Positions 35,740 through 47,711 of a stretch of DNA of 64,000 bases are shown piece by piece; position 1 is the stretch's first letter, and every line of letters starts with the position of its first letter. The notes beneath the pieces are model-generated. The model saw nothing but the letters and a program-made list of their open reading frames with translations. It was not told where the DNA came from and searched no databases. Source of the DNA: Fragum whitleyi (taxonomy: Eukaryota; Mollusca; Bivalvia; Cardiida; Cardiidae). Location: NCBI GenBank assembly GCA_948146395.1, contig OX411551.1, positions 45,294,796-45,358,795 on the forward strand, in the 5' to 3' direction. Both the position numbers and the translations under genes were made by a program.

Positions 35740-36020
35740 TGTTGTATTAGACTGCATAATTTGTAGGATTCATTCAAACAATCACTCAAGCCATTCAAAA
35801 ACGTACCAAAATTACTTAGAAAAGAACAAAAACTTTCTCTCAAATCCCCCGAAAACTCCTCAGTGTCTCCGACTCGCTTGAATTCGGAAGCGTCTAATTG
35901 CTTTGTGAAAAAAAAGAAACTTGCATGTAATTTTTTTTCAAAGGGAGGTAAAAATATTGCTAATTTCGTTCATCTTGAACGATATTGTTTTACCTTTCTT
36001 AAATTTCATTCACCGTCTTC
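35740..36020. repeat. GAATGA/GGGAGGTAA foldback repeat
   Basis: Contains ATTCATTCAAACAATCACTCAAGCCATTC and the palindrome AAAGGGAGGTAAAAATATTGC...TTTTACCTTTCTT around GTTCATCTTGAAC. Related to 17645-18095 and 38810-38985. Confidence 0.55.
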
Positions 36021-36419
36021 TTGATACTGAATTTATTGAGGTATGAAACTGAAAACTTGTTAAACGGTTTAATTTGCACATGTATCGTAAATGAGAGATT
36101 GTGTATTTTGTTATCTACTTAATTAGAAAAAAAGAAAAAAAAAGTTTTAAATTGTTATCTCGTAATCTAACATGAAAAAAACTTACCGAAAAGTGTCCAT
36201 TTAATTACTTAATATCCATTTTTTTTTTGAGTTATGAAATACATTTACCTGATAACTTCAAATTAACATATTAATTGAATGTCCATAAGTCCACGTGTAT
36301 CGTACAAATGATTGATTTTGACCTACGGGTACGAATGCTACGAGTACAGGTATAGGTAATAGTGGAGGACGCGCTTTTGTAATTGACATGACACTCTATG
36401 CGGTAATTACAATAATGAA

Positions 36420-36610
36420 GATCATGAAATTGACTCTAATTCCGATCAAAACCATTCTTAATCGCTCACTCGGCGCTCCATTCATTCATTCCAAACAATC
36501 ACTCAGACCATTCAAAAACGCTCCAAAATCACAGAAAATGAAAAATAATCACCAACTACATTCAAAACAAAAGGAGCAGAATGGCCTTAAACCGCTCACC
36601 TGAAATTTAT
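36420..36610. repeat. GAATGA-rich foldback repeat arm, then a pearl-like head fragment
   Basis: 36420-36545 matches 13685-13790 (GATCAAAACC...CGCTCACTCGGCGCTCCATTCATTC). It is followed at about 36558 by AAGGAGCAGAATGGCCTTAAACCGCTCACCTG, the head motif of pearl-like element E (41977) without its body. Confidence 0.55.
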
Positions 36611-36940
36611 TGGTCCATTTACGGACCCTAAATATACATGTATAGTGAGAGTCCCTGATTTTATTGAGGTATGAAAGTTAAACCTTAATTACACTCATGT
36701 ATACATCCAATTTAGCTTTTAGTTTCATTTCTCAAAAAAATCAACAAATACTCTCTTTATCTCTTAAAATAATTTGCGATCTGACTCCCCAAAAATGACC
36801 CCTTCAATAGTGCTTAAAGTGTCGACACCAGTCCGACTAGACTGGCTGATTAGGGTCAAAGTTTTCCAGCTTGACTAATTTTCTGCATCTAGAGTGGTCT
36901 TTCTACCTTACTGTATAAAAACTTTAGAAACACGACATCT

Positions 36941-37183
36941 GGACCCGAGGTTATAAAACTTTTCTCAATCTCAATTCAAAATTGTCTCAAATTTCAAATT
37001 GAGATAAAAGCCGTTATTCTGTTTTAATACTCATTTTAATGTATTAACATAAAAGGTAATATTAATAAGTTGTTATAAATAATAACTTATTAATATTGTC
37101 TTTCGTTTCATACATGTATTTAAATCTAAAATTTGAGAAAATTCTCAGTTGAGTCTGAGAAAAGTTTTATAACCTTGGGCCCT
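36941..37183. mobile_element. MITE family N (GGGCCCRAGGTTATAAAA), copy 1
   Basis: Ends GACCCGAGGTTATAAAACTT and AAGTTTTATAACCTTGGGCCC are inverse. The centre is TTAATAAGTTGTTATAAATAATAACTTATTAA. The two other copies, at 51322-51564 and 53268-53512, have the same ends, centre and length (about 243 bp). Confidence 0.85.
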
Positions 37184-37278
37184 GGTTGACCGATTCTGGA
37201 CCCATGCTAATTTTCAAAAGGTAAGTTTCAAGAGCACCGAGATGGTCCCTTTTGACAAAATGGGTAACATTTTTTTTA

Positions 37279-38138
37279 AACAAGAACGCCATGAATGGCT
37301 TGAGTCACTCTACAGGCTTGAAATTCTTGTAAAAGCAAATAAAAGTTTTGACTAGATTTTAAGATATTTGGGGTTCTACTGATGTTGAAAATGATTTTCA
37401 AAGTTTCAACTATATAACATAATTATAGAGAAATGACCTCAACAAATATAAAATTAATTTTTCATCTAATCAAAATAATGTATGGCTGTATGATAATGGG
37501 TCACCCAAAGATCATACCAAAAATGTTTGATTGATATCGATCAGTAACATTCTGAGAAAATGATTTTCAAAGTTTCCACTATGTAACATATTGAGAAATG
37601 ACCTCCGCCCATAAGATACATATGTTCCATCCCATCACAATAATTTTTGGTAGACTGATAAAGGGTCACTCAAGGATCACTCTAGTGGAATTTGGTTAAT
37701 ATCCAACTATTAGATTATGAGAAAATGATATTCAAAGTTTCCACTATATTACACATAGAGAAATGACCTCCGCCCATGAAATGCATAGTTTCCATCCAAT
37801 CACAATATTTTGTTGTCGACTGATAAAAGGGCTACCAAGGATCATTCATGTAAAATTTAATTGGTATCTATTAGAATATGAGAAAACTCACTTTTTACCT
37901 TATTTGGAATTTAGCCACGCCCATTAAATCCATGTTTTTCATTGGATCAAAATTTCTTGAACAATTTTGAAAGAGGGACACCCAAGGATCATTCCTGTGA
38001 AGTTTGGTTGAAATACATCCAGTAGTTTCTGAGGAGAAGGTTTTTAAAGAATAAGTTTACTACCTGACGCACGACGGACACAACACCATGACAATAGCCC
38101 CAGTGGCTTTCAGGCAGTGGAGCTAAAAAAAAAAAACC
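37279..38138 (+). mobile_element. Pearl-like tandem-repeat element B
   Basis: Head AACAAGAACGCCATGAATGGCTTGAG. The core has units of 120-180 bp with GAGAAATGACCTCCGCCCAT and TGATTTTCAAAGTTTCCACTAT. A tract CTGACGCACGACGGAC, the stem-loop GCCCCAGTGGCTTTCAGGCAGTGGAGC, and a 12-A run follow. The copy at 62804-63645 is a full-length relative. Confidence 0.75.
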
Positions 38139-38489
38139 ATCACACCGCTTTAAAAATGCAAAACATTTAAAAGTCAAAGAATTTGATATTTTTTTTAATT
38201 GGTGCAAATCAATTAATTTCATATTTTTATTTATCTATTTAAAGTTTTCACGGAAGTATTGAGTCAACAATCAAGTCTCATCTTTGTTTGAAGAAATAAC
38301 TTGAATAACATCATGTTCAACAACAAATAATCTAATTTTGGTTGATTCCATCAAATTCGTTGAAATCTGATTGGCTGAACAATTAGTTTCATTCCCAAGT
38401 GAAATTAATTTTCAATAGGCAGCTATTTTGTAAGCTTCCTCAAAAAGTAGTCCCGAAAGAAATCCGTCCCATTTGGAGAAATATTTACA

Positions 38490-38650
38490 TTTTTTCTTCT
38501 TGATATTAAGATATGAAAAGAGCATTTGCTGAGTTCATGGAGGTATGAATGAAAAACCTTATCACGCTCCATTATGAATCTGCTTTGCATATTCATACTG
38601 TGTGATAATGTTTTTAGTAACATACCTCAATGAAATCAACAAATACTATC
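38490..38650. mobile_element. MITE family V (GGAGGTATGAA), copy 1
   Basis: Palindrome with TGAGTTCATGGAGGTATGAATG at the left and ACATACCTCAATGAAATCAACAAAT at the right. It matches 58343-58488. Half copies lie near 36030 and 36660. Confidence 0.7.
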
Positions 38651-38809
38651 TTCATCTCTTAATAAAACCAAGCACTCTTACTGTAGCTATAAACTTTAAA
38701 AAAGTTCATCAAAGGTAAAAATACCTTTCACTGACAAAATTCAAATTGTTAGCCTCTAATAGGTTGTTGAAGAAATAGGAATCTATGTATAGAACTTGTA
38801 TGCATAGTA

Positions 38810-38985
38810 TATTAAAGGGAGGTAATAAATATTGCTGATTTTGTTCATCCTGAACAAAATTTGCAATATAGGATTACCTCCCATTAAATTCACTCAAAAC
38901 TTGCTCAACACACTCATTCAATTTCATTCCTCAATCATTCTTAAATTGTTCACCTTGTCAATTTTACGATGTTGTTAACTATAAC
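38810..38985. repeat. GGGAGGTAATA hairpin repeat, inverse of 17645-17830
   Basis: The hairpin arms GGGAGGTAATAAATATTGC and GCAATATAGGATTACCTCCC surround TTTGTTCATCCTGAACAAA. TCATTCAATTTCATTCC and CACCTTGTCAATTTTACGATGTTGTTAAC follow. Confidence 0.7.
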
Positions 38986-39362
38986 ACTGACGCCAATACC
39001 GATGCCCAGGTAACCGGATTCTCTCATCTATTCTGCGAAATAGTCGAGCTAAAAACTTTGGGCTCCTGAGTGTTAACAAACAAGAGTTAATAGACAGATG
39101 GACAGATGTAGGGAGGAAAACACCTCACTCTAAAGCTCCTCTGATTTTGTTGCTAAAGATTTAAAGGAAAGTGTATATTGAAGACAATAAAAACAACACA
39201 TTTATTACTAACAACAAGTCTTTATTATCAAACATTATCATTAACAACAGTCTGTGATACAAAACAAAATATTCATGAATTAATTATCCATGCTACCTTG
39301 TGAAATTTCATTTCAATAAGAATAAATATTGAAAAATATAAGAATGTGATTAACTTAATAAC

Positions 39363-39465
39363 AGGGGTCCAAATTTACCCCCCTACCACCATATAGACCA
39401 ATAAACCTTTATATTATGGGTCTATTTGGTGGTAGAGGGGTAAATTTTGACCCTTAGTCACCCTA
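39363..39465. mobile_element. MITE family G (GGGGTCC), copy 2
   Basis: Palindrome GGGGTCCAAATTTACCCCCCTACCACCATATAGACCAATA, mirrored by TGGGTCTATTTGGTGGTAGAGGGGTAAATTTTGACCC. About 100 bp in total. Confidence 0.85.
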
Positions 39466-40073
39466 ATGAACTTAACCATATAAAAAAGAACCAGGGTAAT
39501 TTATAAAGTAACTCTAGGGATAGCATAAGTCCTTTAGTAAAAGCATAAAGTGTTGCACAGGCTCGTATACAAAGATCTGCTATGCAAACTTGGATCAGGG
39601 CAAGTTTTACTTAACATCTTACTATCACTTTTTGTGCAAGTCAAAAATTAACATTGTCTGTACAAGGTTAACTAAATATGGAATTCTGCCATGCATCATC
39701 TCTTTGGAATCGTTTTCTAAAGACTATTCCAATGAGATATTGCAAGGCAGAATCTAACAATGAATGAAAACATCAGGTACGATTTGTGATTTTGACTTAC
39801 AATTAATTTTTTCATTAGAATATAGCTTAGGGGGGGCTGAGCAGTCTAGAAAGAAAACAAGTGAGCTGTTGTGTTATTCTTCAATTTGAATTACAGCTAG
39901 TTAGTCCTGGATCCAAAAATGGTTTGCAAGTATTTAGAAATTGTACTCCCTCTTTGCATATGAGTTCACATGCAAAGCCGAGTACCATTTCATAAACATT
40001 TTGCAAATTCTTTCATCTCGTACACAGGCCTGGTAAGGTTTTGTAAATACATCAGAGATTGGCACTAACACCA

Positions 40074-40199
40074 GCCCTGCGTTCAGGATTACAAATTGGT
40101 GCAAACTATCTTACCCAACTTTGCACACAAGTGCATGTCCAAAGTGGGTTATAATTTGCAAATAGTTTGCACCGTTTTATCATCCTGATTGCAGGGCAG
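40074..40199. mobile_element. Palindromic MITE (CCCTGCGTTCAGGAT)
   Basis: Ends CCCTGCGTTCAGGAT and ATCCTGATTGCAGGG; inner inverse pairs TTGGTGCAAACTA and TAGTTTGCACC. A second copy lies at 44925-45000. A fragment of family P (CATTCGGAACATCACTCGG) follows at 40204. Confidence 0.75.
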
Positions 40200-40313
40200 T
40201 CCTCATTCGGAACATCACTCGGCCATTTCTGTAAATTGCAACAGACCTCAGATGTATGTAAGGCGGATTGGTATGAAACTAAATCTTGCATTTTGTTAGG
40301 CGGAAACAGTGCA

Positions 40314-41687
40314 AGACAAGAGCCGTCAGAGACGGATTATGCTCCCCGAATAAGGCATTGTCACATAAACAAGAGGCATGTTGGACATGGACATCCCCCG
40401 CCACAAAAGTTTGATAGTAAACTGAAGCCTAATAGATTAAAGATTCTTTTGTACTGTCAGAGATTTACCTCCTATTAAATGTATTAAAAATAACGAAGGG
40501 CAATAACTCCAAAATTAAGCAAACAAGAGTTATAGTTCTGGTGTATTGCTCTTCTCCTCCACGAGATCTATCCACCCATAAAGTTTCAAGTTGATAGCTA
40601 TCATACTTTAGGAGATATGCTCAAGACAAAATCTAAGTATAAAAAATAACAAAGGGCAATAACTGCAAAATTATGCAAGTAAGAGTTGTAGTTCTTGTGC
40701 ACTGCCCTTCTCCTCCATGAGATCTATCCACCCATAAATGTTCAAGTTGATAGCTATTATACTTTATGAGATATGCTCCACATATAATCTAAGTAACAAA
40801 AATAACAAAGGGCAGTAACTCCGTTATTATGCAAGCAAGAGTTGTAGTCCTTGCGCACTGCACTTCTCCTCCATGAGATCTATCCACCCATAAAGTTTCA
40901 AGTTGATAGCTATTTTACTTTAGGAGATATGCTCCAGACATAATCTAAGTATCAAAAATAACAAAGGGCAATAACTCCAAAATTATACAAGCAAGAGTTT
41001 TAGTTCTTGTGCACTGCATTTCTCCTCCATAAGGTCTATCCACCCATAAAGTTTCAAGTTGATAGCTATTATACTCTGGGAGATATGCTCTGTGGTCAGA
41101 TTTCAAAGACTCAAATAAGCTGTTATCTTATACAGCTAACATAAAGGTAACAAACATTAAACCCCCTTTTTGCATGACATATTTTAAGACACAAATTTCA
41201 AACAGTTTAGGGTAAAGAGCATCTGATTTGCTACTCAAATGTGAAATTTCATCAAATTCTGAGCATAAGACTAGGAGAAATGAAAGAATAACTGTAATTT
41301 ACGCGTTTACGTAAAGGTAACAAACATTAAGCCCCCTTTTTCCATGATATATTTTTTTTTACGTTAATTTCAAATTGTTTATAGTAAAGGGCATCTGATT
41401 TGCTACACAAATATGAAATTTCACTAAATTCTGACTGTTAGACTAGGAGAAATTTGGGAAAAACTGTTTTTTACCCTAAGTCCCCTTTTCCTGTGACGAG
41501 GCCTCAAATCCAAAAACCGTCACACATGCATCATCAATATATCATAGGGAGTTCACATGGTAAGTTTCATTCAATTTGGCCTAGGGGTTATGGAGAAATA
41601 GGTGGGGACGGACGGACGGAATTACGGACGGAATTACGGACAGACAAAGCAGCGGCTATATGCTCTCCCTTCGGGGAGCATAAAAAA
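40314..41687 (+). mobile_element. Pearl-like tandem-repeat element C
   Basis: Head GACAAGAGCCGTCAGAGACGG with TATGCTCCCCGAA, which foreshadows the 3' stem. The core has four units of about 145 bp (GAGATCTATCCACCCATAAAGTTTCAAGTTGATAGCTAT) and two units around AAAGGTAACAAACATTAAGCCCCCTTTT. The tract GGACGGACGGACGGAATTACGG precedes the stem-loop TGCTCTCCC-TTC-GGGGAGCA and AAAAAA. A second head (ACAAGAGGCATGTTGG) at 40369 suggests a composite. Confidence 0.75.
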
Positions 41688-41761
41688 CTAGCACTGTAGA
41701 TTTATATCTTTTACAATAAATAACAGCTGATCTTAATTTATGAAAATGACGAATCATTCTC

Positions 41762-41815
41762 AACAAGAGGCCCAAGAGGGCCTGTATCGCTCCACTGGCT
41801 TAAAAATCTCAAGAT
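41762..41815 (+). mobile_element. Pearl-like element head fragment
   Basis: AACAAGAGGCCCAAGAGGGCCTGTATCGCTCCACTGGCTTAAAAA: the head and hairpin sequence without core or ACGG tract. Confidence 0.55.
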
Positions 41816-41976
41816 TTGAAAGAGAGATATTGAAAATAGAAGGTAACTAATGAAAGTGAACAGCATTCAAAAGGAATTCTGACTATTTCTAAGTTGAAAC
41901 TGAATTATGACGAAATGAACTTATTTAACTAATATGTAAAATTACAAGGAAGAAAACTTTATAGATATCACTTTGA

Positions 41977-43313
41977 AACAAGAGGACCAGAATGGCCCTA
42001 AACCGCTCACCTGAATTTTATAGATCAAGTGGATCTCATCCATCCAAATTTCTTGAACAACTTTAGACGAGAGTCACCCAAGGAACATTCTGGTAAAGTT
42101 TCATTGAAATAAGCCTAATGGTTCAGGAAAAGATGTTGTTCAAAGATTTCGGAGTCAAAAAAAGCCCCACCCTGCCATGCCCATATTTGGGAGTCAATCC
42201 AAATTTCTTGAACAACTTTAGAAGAGGGTCACCCAAGGAACATTCTGGTAAAGTTTCATAAAAATTGGCCTAATAGTTCAGGAAGAGATGTCGTTCAAAG
42301 ATTTCGGGGTCAAAATAAGCCCTGCTCTGCCACGCCCATATTTGGGGGTCAATCCAAATTTCTTGAACAACTTTTAAAGAGGGTTACCCAAGGAACATTC
42401 TGGTAAAGTTTCATTGAAATCAGCCCAATGGTTCAGGAGGAGATGAGGTTCAAAGATTTTGGGGTCAAAATAAGCCCCGCCCTGCCACACCCTTATTTAG
42501 GGGTCAATCCAAATTACTTGAACAACTTTAGAAGAGGGTCACCCAAGGAACATTCTGGTAAAGTTTCATTAAAATTGGCCTAATGGTTCAGGAGGAGATG
42601 AGGTTCAAAGATTGGGGGTCAAAATAAGCCCTGCCCTGCCATGCCCATATTTGGGGGTCAATCCGAATTTCTTGAACAAATTAAGAAGAGGGTCACCCAA
42701 GGAACATTCTGGTAAAGTTTCATTGAAATTGGCCAAATGGTTCAGGAGGAGATGAGGTTCAAAGATTTCGGAGTCAAAAAAAGCCCCACCCTGCCACGCC
42801 CATATTTGGGAGTCAATCCAAATTTCTTGAACATCTTTAGAAGAGGTTCACCCAAGGAACATTCTGGTAAAGTTTCATTAGAATTGGCCCAATGGTTCAG
42901 GAGGAGATGTCGTTCAAAGATTTTGGGGTCAAAATAAGCCCTGCCCTCCCACGCCCATATTTGGGGGTCAATCCAAATTTCTTGAACAACTTCAGAAGAG
43001 GGTCACCCAAGGAACATTCTGGTAGTTTCATTGAAATCGGCTCAATGGTTCAGGAGGAGATGTCGTTCAAAGATTATGGGGTCAAAAAATGCCCCGCCCT
43101 GCCACACCCATATTTGGGGGTCAATCCAAATTTCTTGAACAACTTTAGAAGAGGGTCACCCAAGGAACATTCTGGCCAAGTTTCATCAAAATCCACCCAT
43201 TGGTTCAGGAGGAGAAGATGTTTAAAGAAAAGTTTACGCACACACGGACGGACGGACGACGGACACCTCGCCATGACAATAGCTCGCTGGCCTTCGGCCA
43301 GTGGAGCTAAAAA
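41977..43313 (+). mobile_element. Pearl-like tandem-repeat element E
   Basis: Head ACAAGAGGACCAGAATGGCCC...CGCTCACCTGAA. The core has about seven units of ~155 bp, with CCACGCCCATATTTGGGGGTC, GAGGGTCACCCAAGGAACATTCTGG and TGGTTCAGGAGGAGATG. The tract CACGGACGGACGGACGACGGAC, the stem-loop CTGGCC-TTC-GGCCAG, then TGGAGCTAAAAA follow. The Met-Val-Gln-Glu-Glu-Met frames seen across it are repeat artefacts. Confidence 0.85.
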
Positions 43314-43714
43314 TCAAGATTTTTTCAGCAGTTATTGAAGAATCTAACGATATTTATATTAGGATTCGATGGTTTCACATCAGTGATTTAAACAAGAAGC
43401 GTTGGCGACGTCAAATGTTTTCACTCACTGTTTCGAGGGCTTACGCCATTTTAACTTACGTCATCTTGTTTTTCCAAAGTTTTCCCGTAATTTTTAAAAA
43501 AAAGTCTGTCTATGTACATCCTAGGTTGATCATGAAATTGGATGAGTGGGGTTCCGAATGGGCAGTCCTAAGGCCAAAGACATATTGATTTTCAGGAGGA
43601 TTGGTTGCAGCTGTCATGTTGCAAGTCCTTCAGACACTCAATGGTCAATATCAATTGAGTTTGACAAAGATTTTGCCTCTCCCATTCTAAATTTTGCATT
43701 TCCCTAAGGAAAAC

Positions 43715-43777
43715 ATTGTGGGAAAAGAAGACATTGCTGGCAACAACCAAGCAATTTCTTCTTTTTCCATAATGTTT
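43715..43777. repeat. AGAAATTGC-type hairpin core
   Basis: GTGGGAAAAGAAGACATTGCTGGC and CCAAGCAATTTCTTCTTTTTCC pair around a short loop. It is the core shared with 9034, 18403, 32650, 46150, 49235 and 55985. The flanks (CAAGTCCTTCAGACACTC at 43622 and CAAGTCCTTAAGGACG at 43878) suggest a larger MITE. Confidence 0.65.
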
Positions 43778-43954
43778 TACCTAAAAATTTACTTGTTGAA
43801 TTTGCTAAAAAAAATAAGTTTCAATTGGGTCATCTATAATTATCAAAGTGGACATGTAAGATTTAGCAATAACAAGTCCTTAAGGACGTTAGCAAAAAGT
43901 AGCTCGTTTCATACTCTGTACACCGCCTTATCCTTTCCACTTGATTTGCTCAAT

Positions 43955-44110
43955 ATTACAATGTGACCTACATCCAAGAAGTGAAATAACCCCATTGAAT
44001 AGCTTTCATATTACACAGGTGTTATTACACTTGTAGAATAACTATGAAAATGAGCAAAGAACGGATAGCAACATTATACTTTCGTCGTGTAAGTAAGTCA
44101 TGTTTTTGTT
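43955..44110. repeat. MITE arm shared with 53090-53255
   Basis: ATGTGACCTACATCC...GAAATAACCCCATTGAATAGC...ATTACACAGGTGTTATTACACT matches the inverse complement of 53150-53250. A large part of the element is not delimited. Confidence 0.55.
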
Positions 44111-44489
44111 GATATCATTTTGCAAACCCGATAAAATGTTTTGAAGAAAAGCTTGAACAGATAATATCTGGAATTCCCTTGTTTCATAACAAAAATTCAG
44201 GTCATATCATAAATAATTTATTATTAAATACTCATTAAATACCCAATTGATTAAACTCGTCAACTAAAACAGACAAAAACTTTGGTGCAGCCTCATTTTC
44301 ATCTTTTTATAGATGACTCATTTAATAAAGTAGGTATTCAAAGACCACTCATTCAATTTTCTCTAAGTATCCAATGTGCATGAAATACTTGGTGTAGGTG
44401 ATTCTAGTCTGCCTCAGGTAAACAAAAATGTGACATGATTGACCTCACAACAACAACATTTGCAAAAAAAAACCCATAGAAAATATGTT

Positions 44490-44565
44490 AGAAGGTCAGT
44501 GCAATGCTATTGTAAGTGCCTATATATTTATAGGCACTTACAATAGTAATACACTGACCCGCGAT
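44490..44565. mobile_element. Palindromic MITE (GTAAGTGCCTATA hairpin), copy 1
   Basis: GGTCAGTGCAATGCTATTGTAAGTGCCTATA, mirrored by TATAGGCACTTACAATAGTAATACACTGACC. The second, more diverged copy is at 54222-54297. Confidence 0.75.
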
Positions 44566-44838
44566 GTGTAATTATGTATGCATATTCTCACAATACATGA
44601 ATAATTTAGAAGCTAATCAACAATTTAAACAGCCATTTCTTTGCTTGTTTCAAGCAATTTCTCTCTTTCTCTCATTTTTTGTGTGTAAAATTTGCAGTTT
44701 TTTTTTTTCAATTTCAAAGCATATTGAATTTACAGTTGAAATTCTTCGTTTTGAATAATTTGTGTAAGACAGGTTCAATTACCTAGCGATGTCATTTAAG
44801 CAGTGTTTCCTGAATAAAGGATCAAATATATTCACAAT

Positions 44839-44907
44839 GTTCAATCTTTGCTTGAGTCTTAATGTGAAGAGCTGCTTTTCACATTAAGGCTCAAGCAAAG
44901 ATTGAAC
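44839..44907. repeat. Long near-perfect hairpin
   Basis: GTTCAATCTTTGCTTGAGTCTTAATGTGAA pairs with TTCACATTAAGGCTCAAGCAAAGATTGAAC around an 8-9 base loop. One mismatch in about 30 bp suggests a young palindromic insertion. Confidence 0.75.
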
Positions 44908-45211
44908 ATCGTTTTCAGGATGATAAAATGGTGCAAACAGTTTGCAAATTATACCCCGCTTTGCACATGCACTTGTTTATAATCCTGAACGCAGGGTTTG
45001 TTTCATGACAAATTTTCAGTATTCTGTCAAACAGAATTTAGGGTAGAACAATCTAACCTTTGTTCTTTCAGTCAAAATGAAAAACAATATATGATTTTTC
45101 ATTGATAAAAAAGAAAGCAGAATTTAAATAATCAGAACCCTAATTCCTCAATAAAAAAAACACAACTCTTAAACTCAATAAATAATCCCCTTAGACAAAA
45201 AGACATACAGA

Positions 45212-45374
45212 AACAAGAGCTGTCACTGTAAGATGACAATGCCCCCGACACCGCTTTGATTTAGAAGTTATGGCCAATATTAAAGTTTTTGGACGGAATG
45301 ACGGACGGACGGACAGACGGACGGACGGACGGACAAGTCAAATTTATGATGCCTCCCTATCGGGGGCATAAAAA
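45212..45374 (+). mobile_element. Pearl-like element F, minimal form
   Basis: ACAAGAGCTGTCACTGTAAGATGACAATGCCCCCGAC head, no tandem core, (ACGG)n at 45298-45333, then stem-loop TGCCTCCC-TAT-CGGGGGCA and AAAA. It shows the architecture reduced to about 160 bp. Confidence 0.75.
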
Positions 45375-45439
45375 GTAAAAAAAGTTTAAAGTACTACTAT
45401 CAAATCTTATTCTGAAACAAAGAATCAGTGATGAGAGAT

Positions 45440-45690
45440 AAAACTCCTAAGTCAAAACAAGAGAAACCACCTACAGGTGCTGGACAATTGATAAAAAATC
45501 TAGAATGGAAAAGGGCATTATTCATACAAAATGCATCTAGAGTAATCCCCCTGGAAGTATAAGTTGCTATTTTGATAGTGAACATGTGTGCCAATTTCAA
45601 GAGAACGCCTTAGTAGAACCAGGGATATCACAAAATGTAAAGTTTTTTGCAAAACTACAAAGACAACAATGACACCAAGGCTATAAAAAT
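45440..45690 (+). repeat. Dispersed repeat shared with 26335-26610
   Basis: See the copy at 26335. The blocks are in the same order; no coding potential was recognised. Confidence 0.55.
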
Positions 45691-45729
45691 ATTTGGGTTT
45701 TCTCCAAGAACAGCCAAGCTTCAAAAAGC

Positions 45730-47042
45730 AAAGTCTGCAAAGCCTTTGATCATATTTTTCATAGTTGTGAAAATTAACAAATCACTATAGTAGATCAAAA
45801 TATTAACTGACTACATAAGCACTCATTTTTATTGGACAACAGATGACCTTGGTCATTTTGTTTCAAATATTTTAATGGATGGACCTAGAGTATGCCAACC
45901 GTCTATTTGTTTTTAATTTACATCTGTGGCCATACATTTTTCAAACAATTTCATAAATGATGTCCAAATTTCCAAGATGTCAAATACAAAATTCTCTCAC
46001 TTGTCCTTGGAAAAGTTGAAAGTAAAATTTAAAATCTCTGACCTAGAAATTCAGTTGTCCAATTTTTCTGTTAATCATTCTTTGGAATAAAAATAGTTTT
46101 TCATAATCATATATCTTTTTCAGGTAGAAACAAAAATTGAAGAAAACATTGAGATAAATAAGACATTGCATTCTAGAAAGCAATGTCTCCCTTTACCTCG
46201 ATTTATTCTATGAAAGCACTTTGACCCCTGAAAGAATAAGTTTCTCTTTTGATAGTGAACATGAAAGCAACTCGAAATCTCTTTCAATATGAATTAGTCT
46301 GCAGTTGTGTTCCCGATTAAAGATCCACTATTGTCCTAAGTTCTGAAGAAAAAGTTAATTATCTGCTAGTTGGGCATGGGAATCTTCTTATTACAACATA
46401 ATTAAACCATTTTACAAACAGTGAAACTTAATTTTTAGGAATGTCCAAAGTTGACAGATTCATTTTTCCCCTTCATAAATCACTAAATTGGAGGTTGTTG
46501 TTATATCAATAGCATATCAAAATAATGACTTAAGCCTTGTTTTCTTATAGAGGCTCAATGTTTTTTAGTATTTCATAGTCACTAATTCAATATCCTTTAC
46601 AATCCATTACAATGGTTCAGCCTTAAACAGTTATAACTGCATATCAACATATAGACAGTTAAATTTTTTTTTTGCATTGAGCCACCAAAAATTAGTGATA
46701 AGACAACTTAAATTTCAATGTTTTTTTTTCAAAACACAATTATATGTGATTCCTAGTATAGAACAGGTATTTAAATGAATTTAATAAACCCAAAATGAGA
46801 AAAAATTGAGACTTTCCAAATTGAAAGATGATATCATTCAAATTCAAAAATTTATATTTCATTATTGCATATTTATCATGATTTCGAATAATTTCTTCAT
46901 ATTTCAAAATTTGTTTTTTATCATAAATTCTTGAAAATTTTAAAAGTTTCTCAACTCGAATTTGTCATCTGCAATATCATCAAATTTGGATCAATTCAAA
47001 AGTTTGTTGTTGTGATAATTTAATAGGGAAAAGGGTTGAGAA
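45730..47042 (-). other. 3' flank of the BLTP3 gene
   Basis: AT-rich sequence downstream of the stop codon, probably 3' UTR then intergenic. It contains a diverged hairpin GACATTGCATTCTAGAAAGCAATGTC at 46163-46188. No further exon is seen. Confidence 0.4.
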
Positions 47043-47711
47043 TCAACTGCTATGATTGGCCCTATGTCTATACTGTTCAGCTACCATCAACTCATCCTGT
47101 AATAATTTTAGTGTTGAAATCAATGAATCTTTTTCTTGCTTAACTGTCACCATTTCATCCTCAAGATTTACGATCCTTTCCATTAATTTTGAATTCTCCA
47201 ACTCTAAGTCACTTGCACCATTGTGTGTTGTTTTTGACAAGTCATTATTAATTCCCATGGATTTTAACTGATCCCGTAATTTTTTATTTTCTTTTTCAAA
47301 ATCGTCACATTTCTGCTGTACATCTTTCAATTCTCCCAACTTATTTTCCTGTTCCTGTGAATAATTATCCAACTTATCAAGCAAAGTCCGCAGTTGTTGG
47401 TTTTGGTTTTCTAAAAATTTCACCCGATCATTATCAATTGACCCTGTAGAGTTTTTGACACTGTATTTTTCCAAAGTTTTGGGAGTATTTTCATTTGGGT
47501 TGTTTGATATATTATGCATATGCAAGGTTTGGCTGTTTTTATCATTATTTTGTATATTACGGCCATCTTCAAGTATATTCTGACTATTTTCAGGTACAGT
47601 TCTATTGATTTCTGGTTTAATATAGAAGATTCCATCACTGTAGCGAGAGATAAATAGATCTTCAAGTTGCATCGTAACTGGAGGTGAGCTGGCACCCTGT
47701 AGCAAGTCATC
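47043..47711 (-). CDS. BLTP3: BLTP3 last exon: end of lipid-transfer region and C-terminal coiled coil
   Basis: Starts after acceptor TTATTTCAG in phase 0 and ends at TGA; 222 codons. It begins DDLLQGASSPPVTMQLEDLF and continues ISRYSDGIFYIKP, matching the end of the conserved part of UHRF1BP1/UHRF1BP1L. A polar linker rich in Asn and Ser follows. From about exon residue 110 a heptad pattern starts (RVKFLENQNQQLRTLLDKLD through LISTLKLLQDELMVAEQYR), a coiled coil of about 105 residues as at the C terminus of the vertebrate proteins, where it mediates dimerisation or membrane targeting. The protein is a rod-like bridge thought to move lipids at endosome/lysosome contacts. Confidence 0.88.
   Translation of the reverse strand, partial: DDLLQGASSPPVTMQLEDLFISRYSDGIFYIKPEINRTVPENSQNILEDGRNIQNNDKNSQTLHMHNISNNPNENTPKTLEKYSVKNSTGSIDNDRVKFLENQNQQLRTLLDKLDNYSQEQENKLGELKDVQQKCDDFEKENKKLRDQLKSMGINNDLSKTTHNGASDLELENSKLMERIVNLEDEMVTVKQEKDSLISTLKLLQDELMVAEQYRHRANHSS

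Noticed and set aside
42737..43338. Met-Val-Gln-Glu-Glu-Met repeat proteins
   Set aside because: Tandem core of pearl-like element E; both strands show periodic frames, no start context or splice signals.
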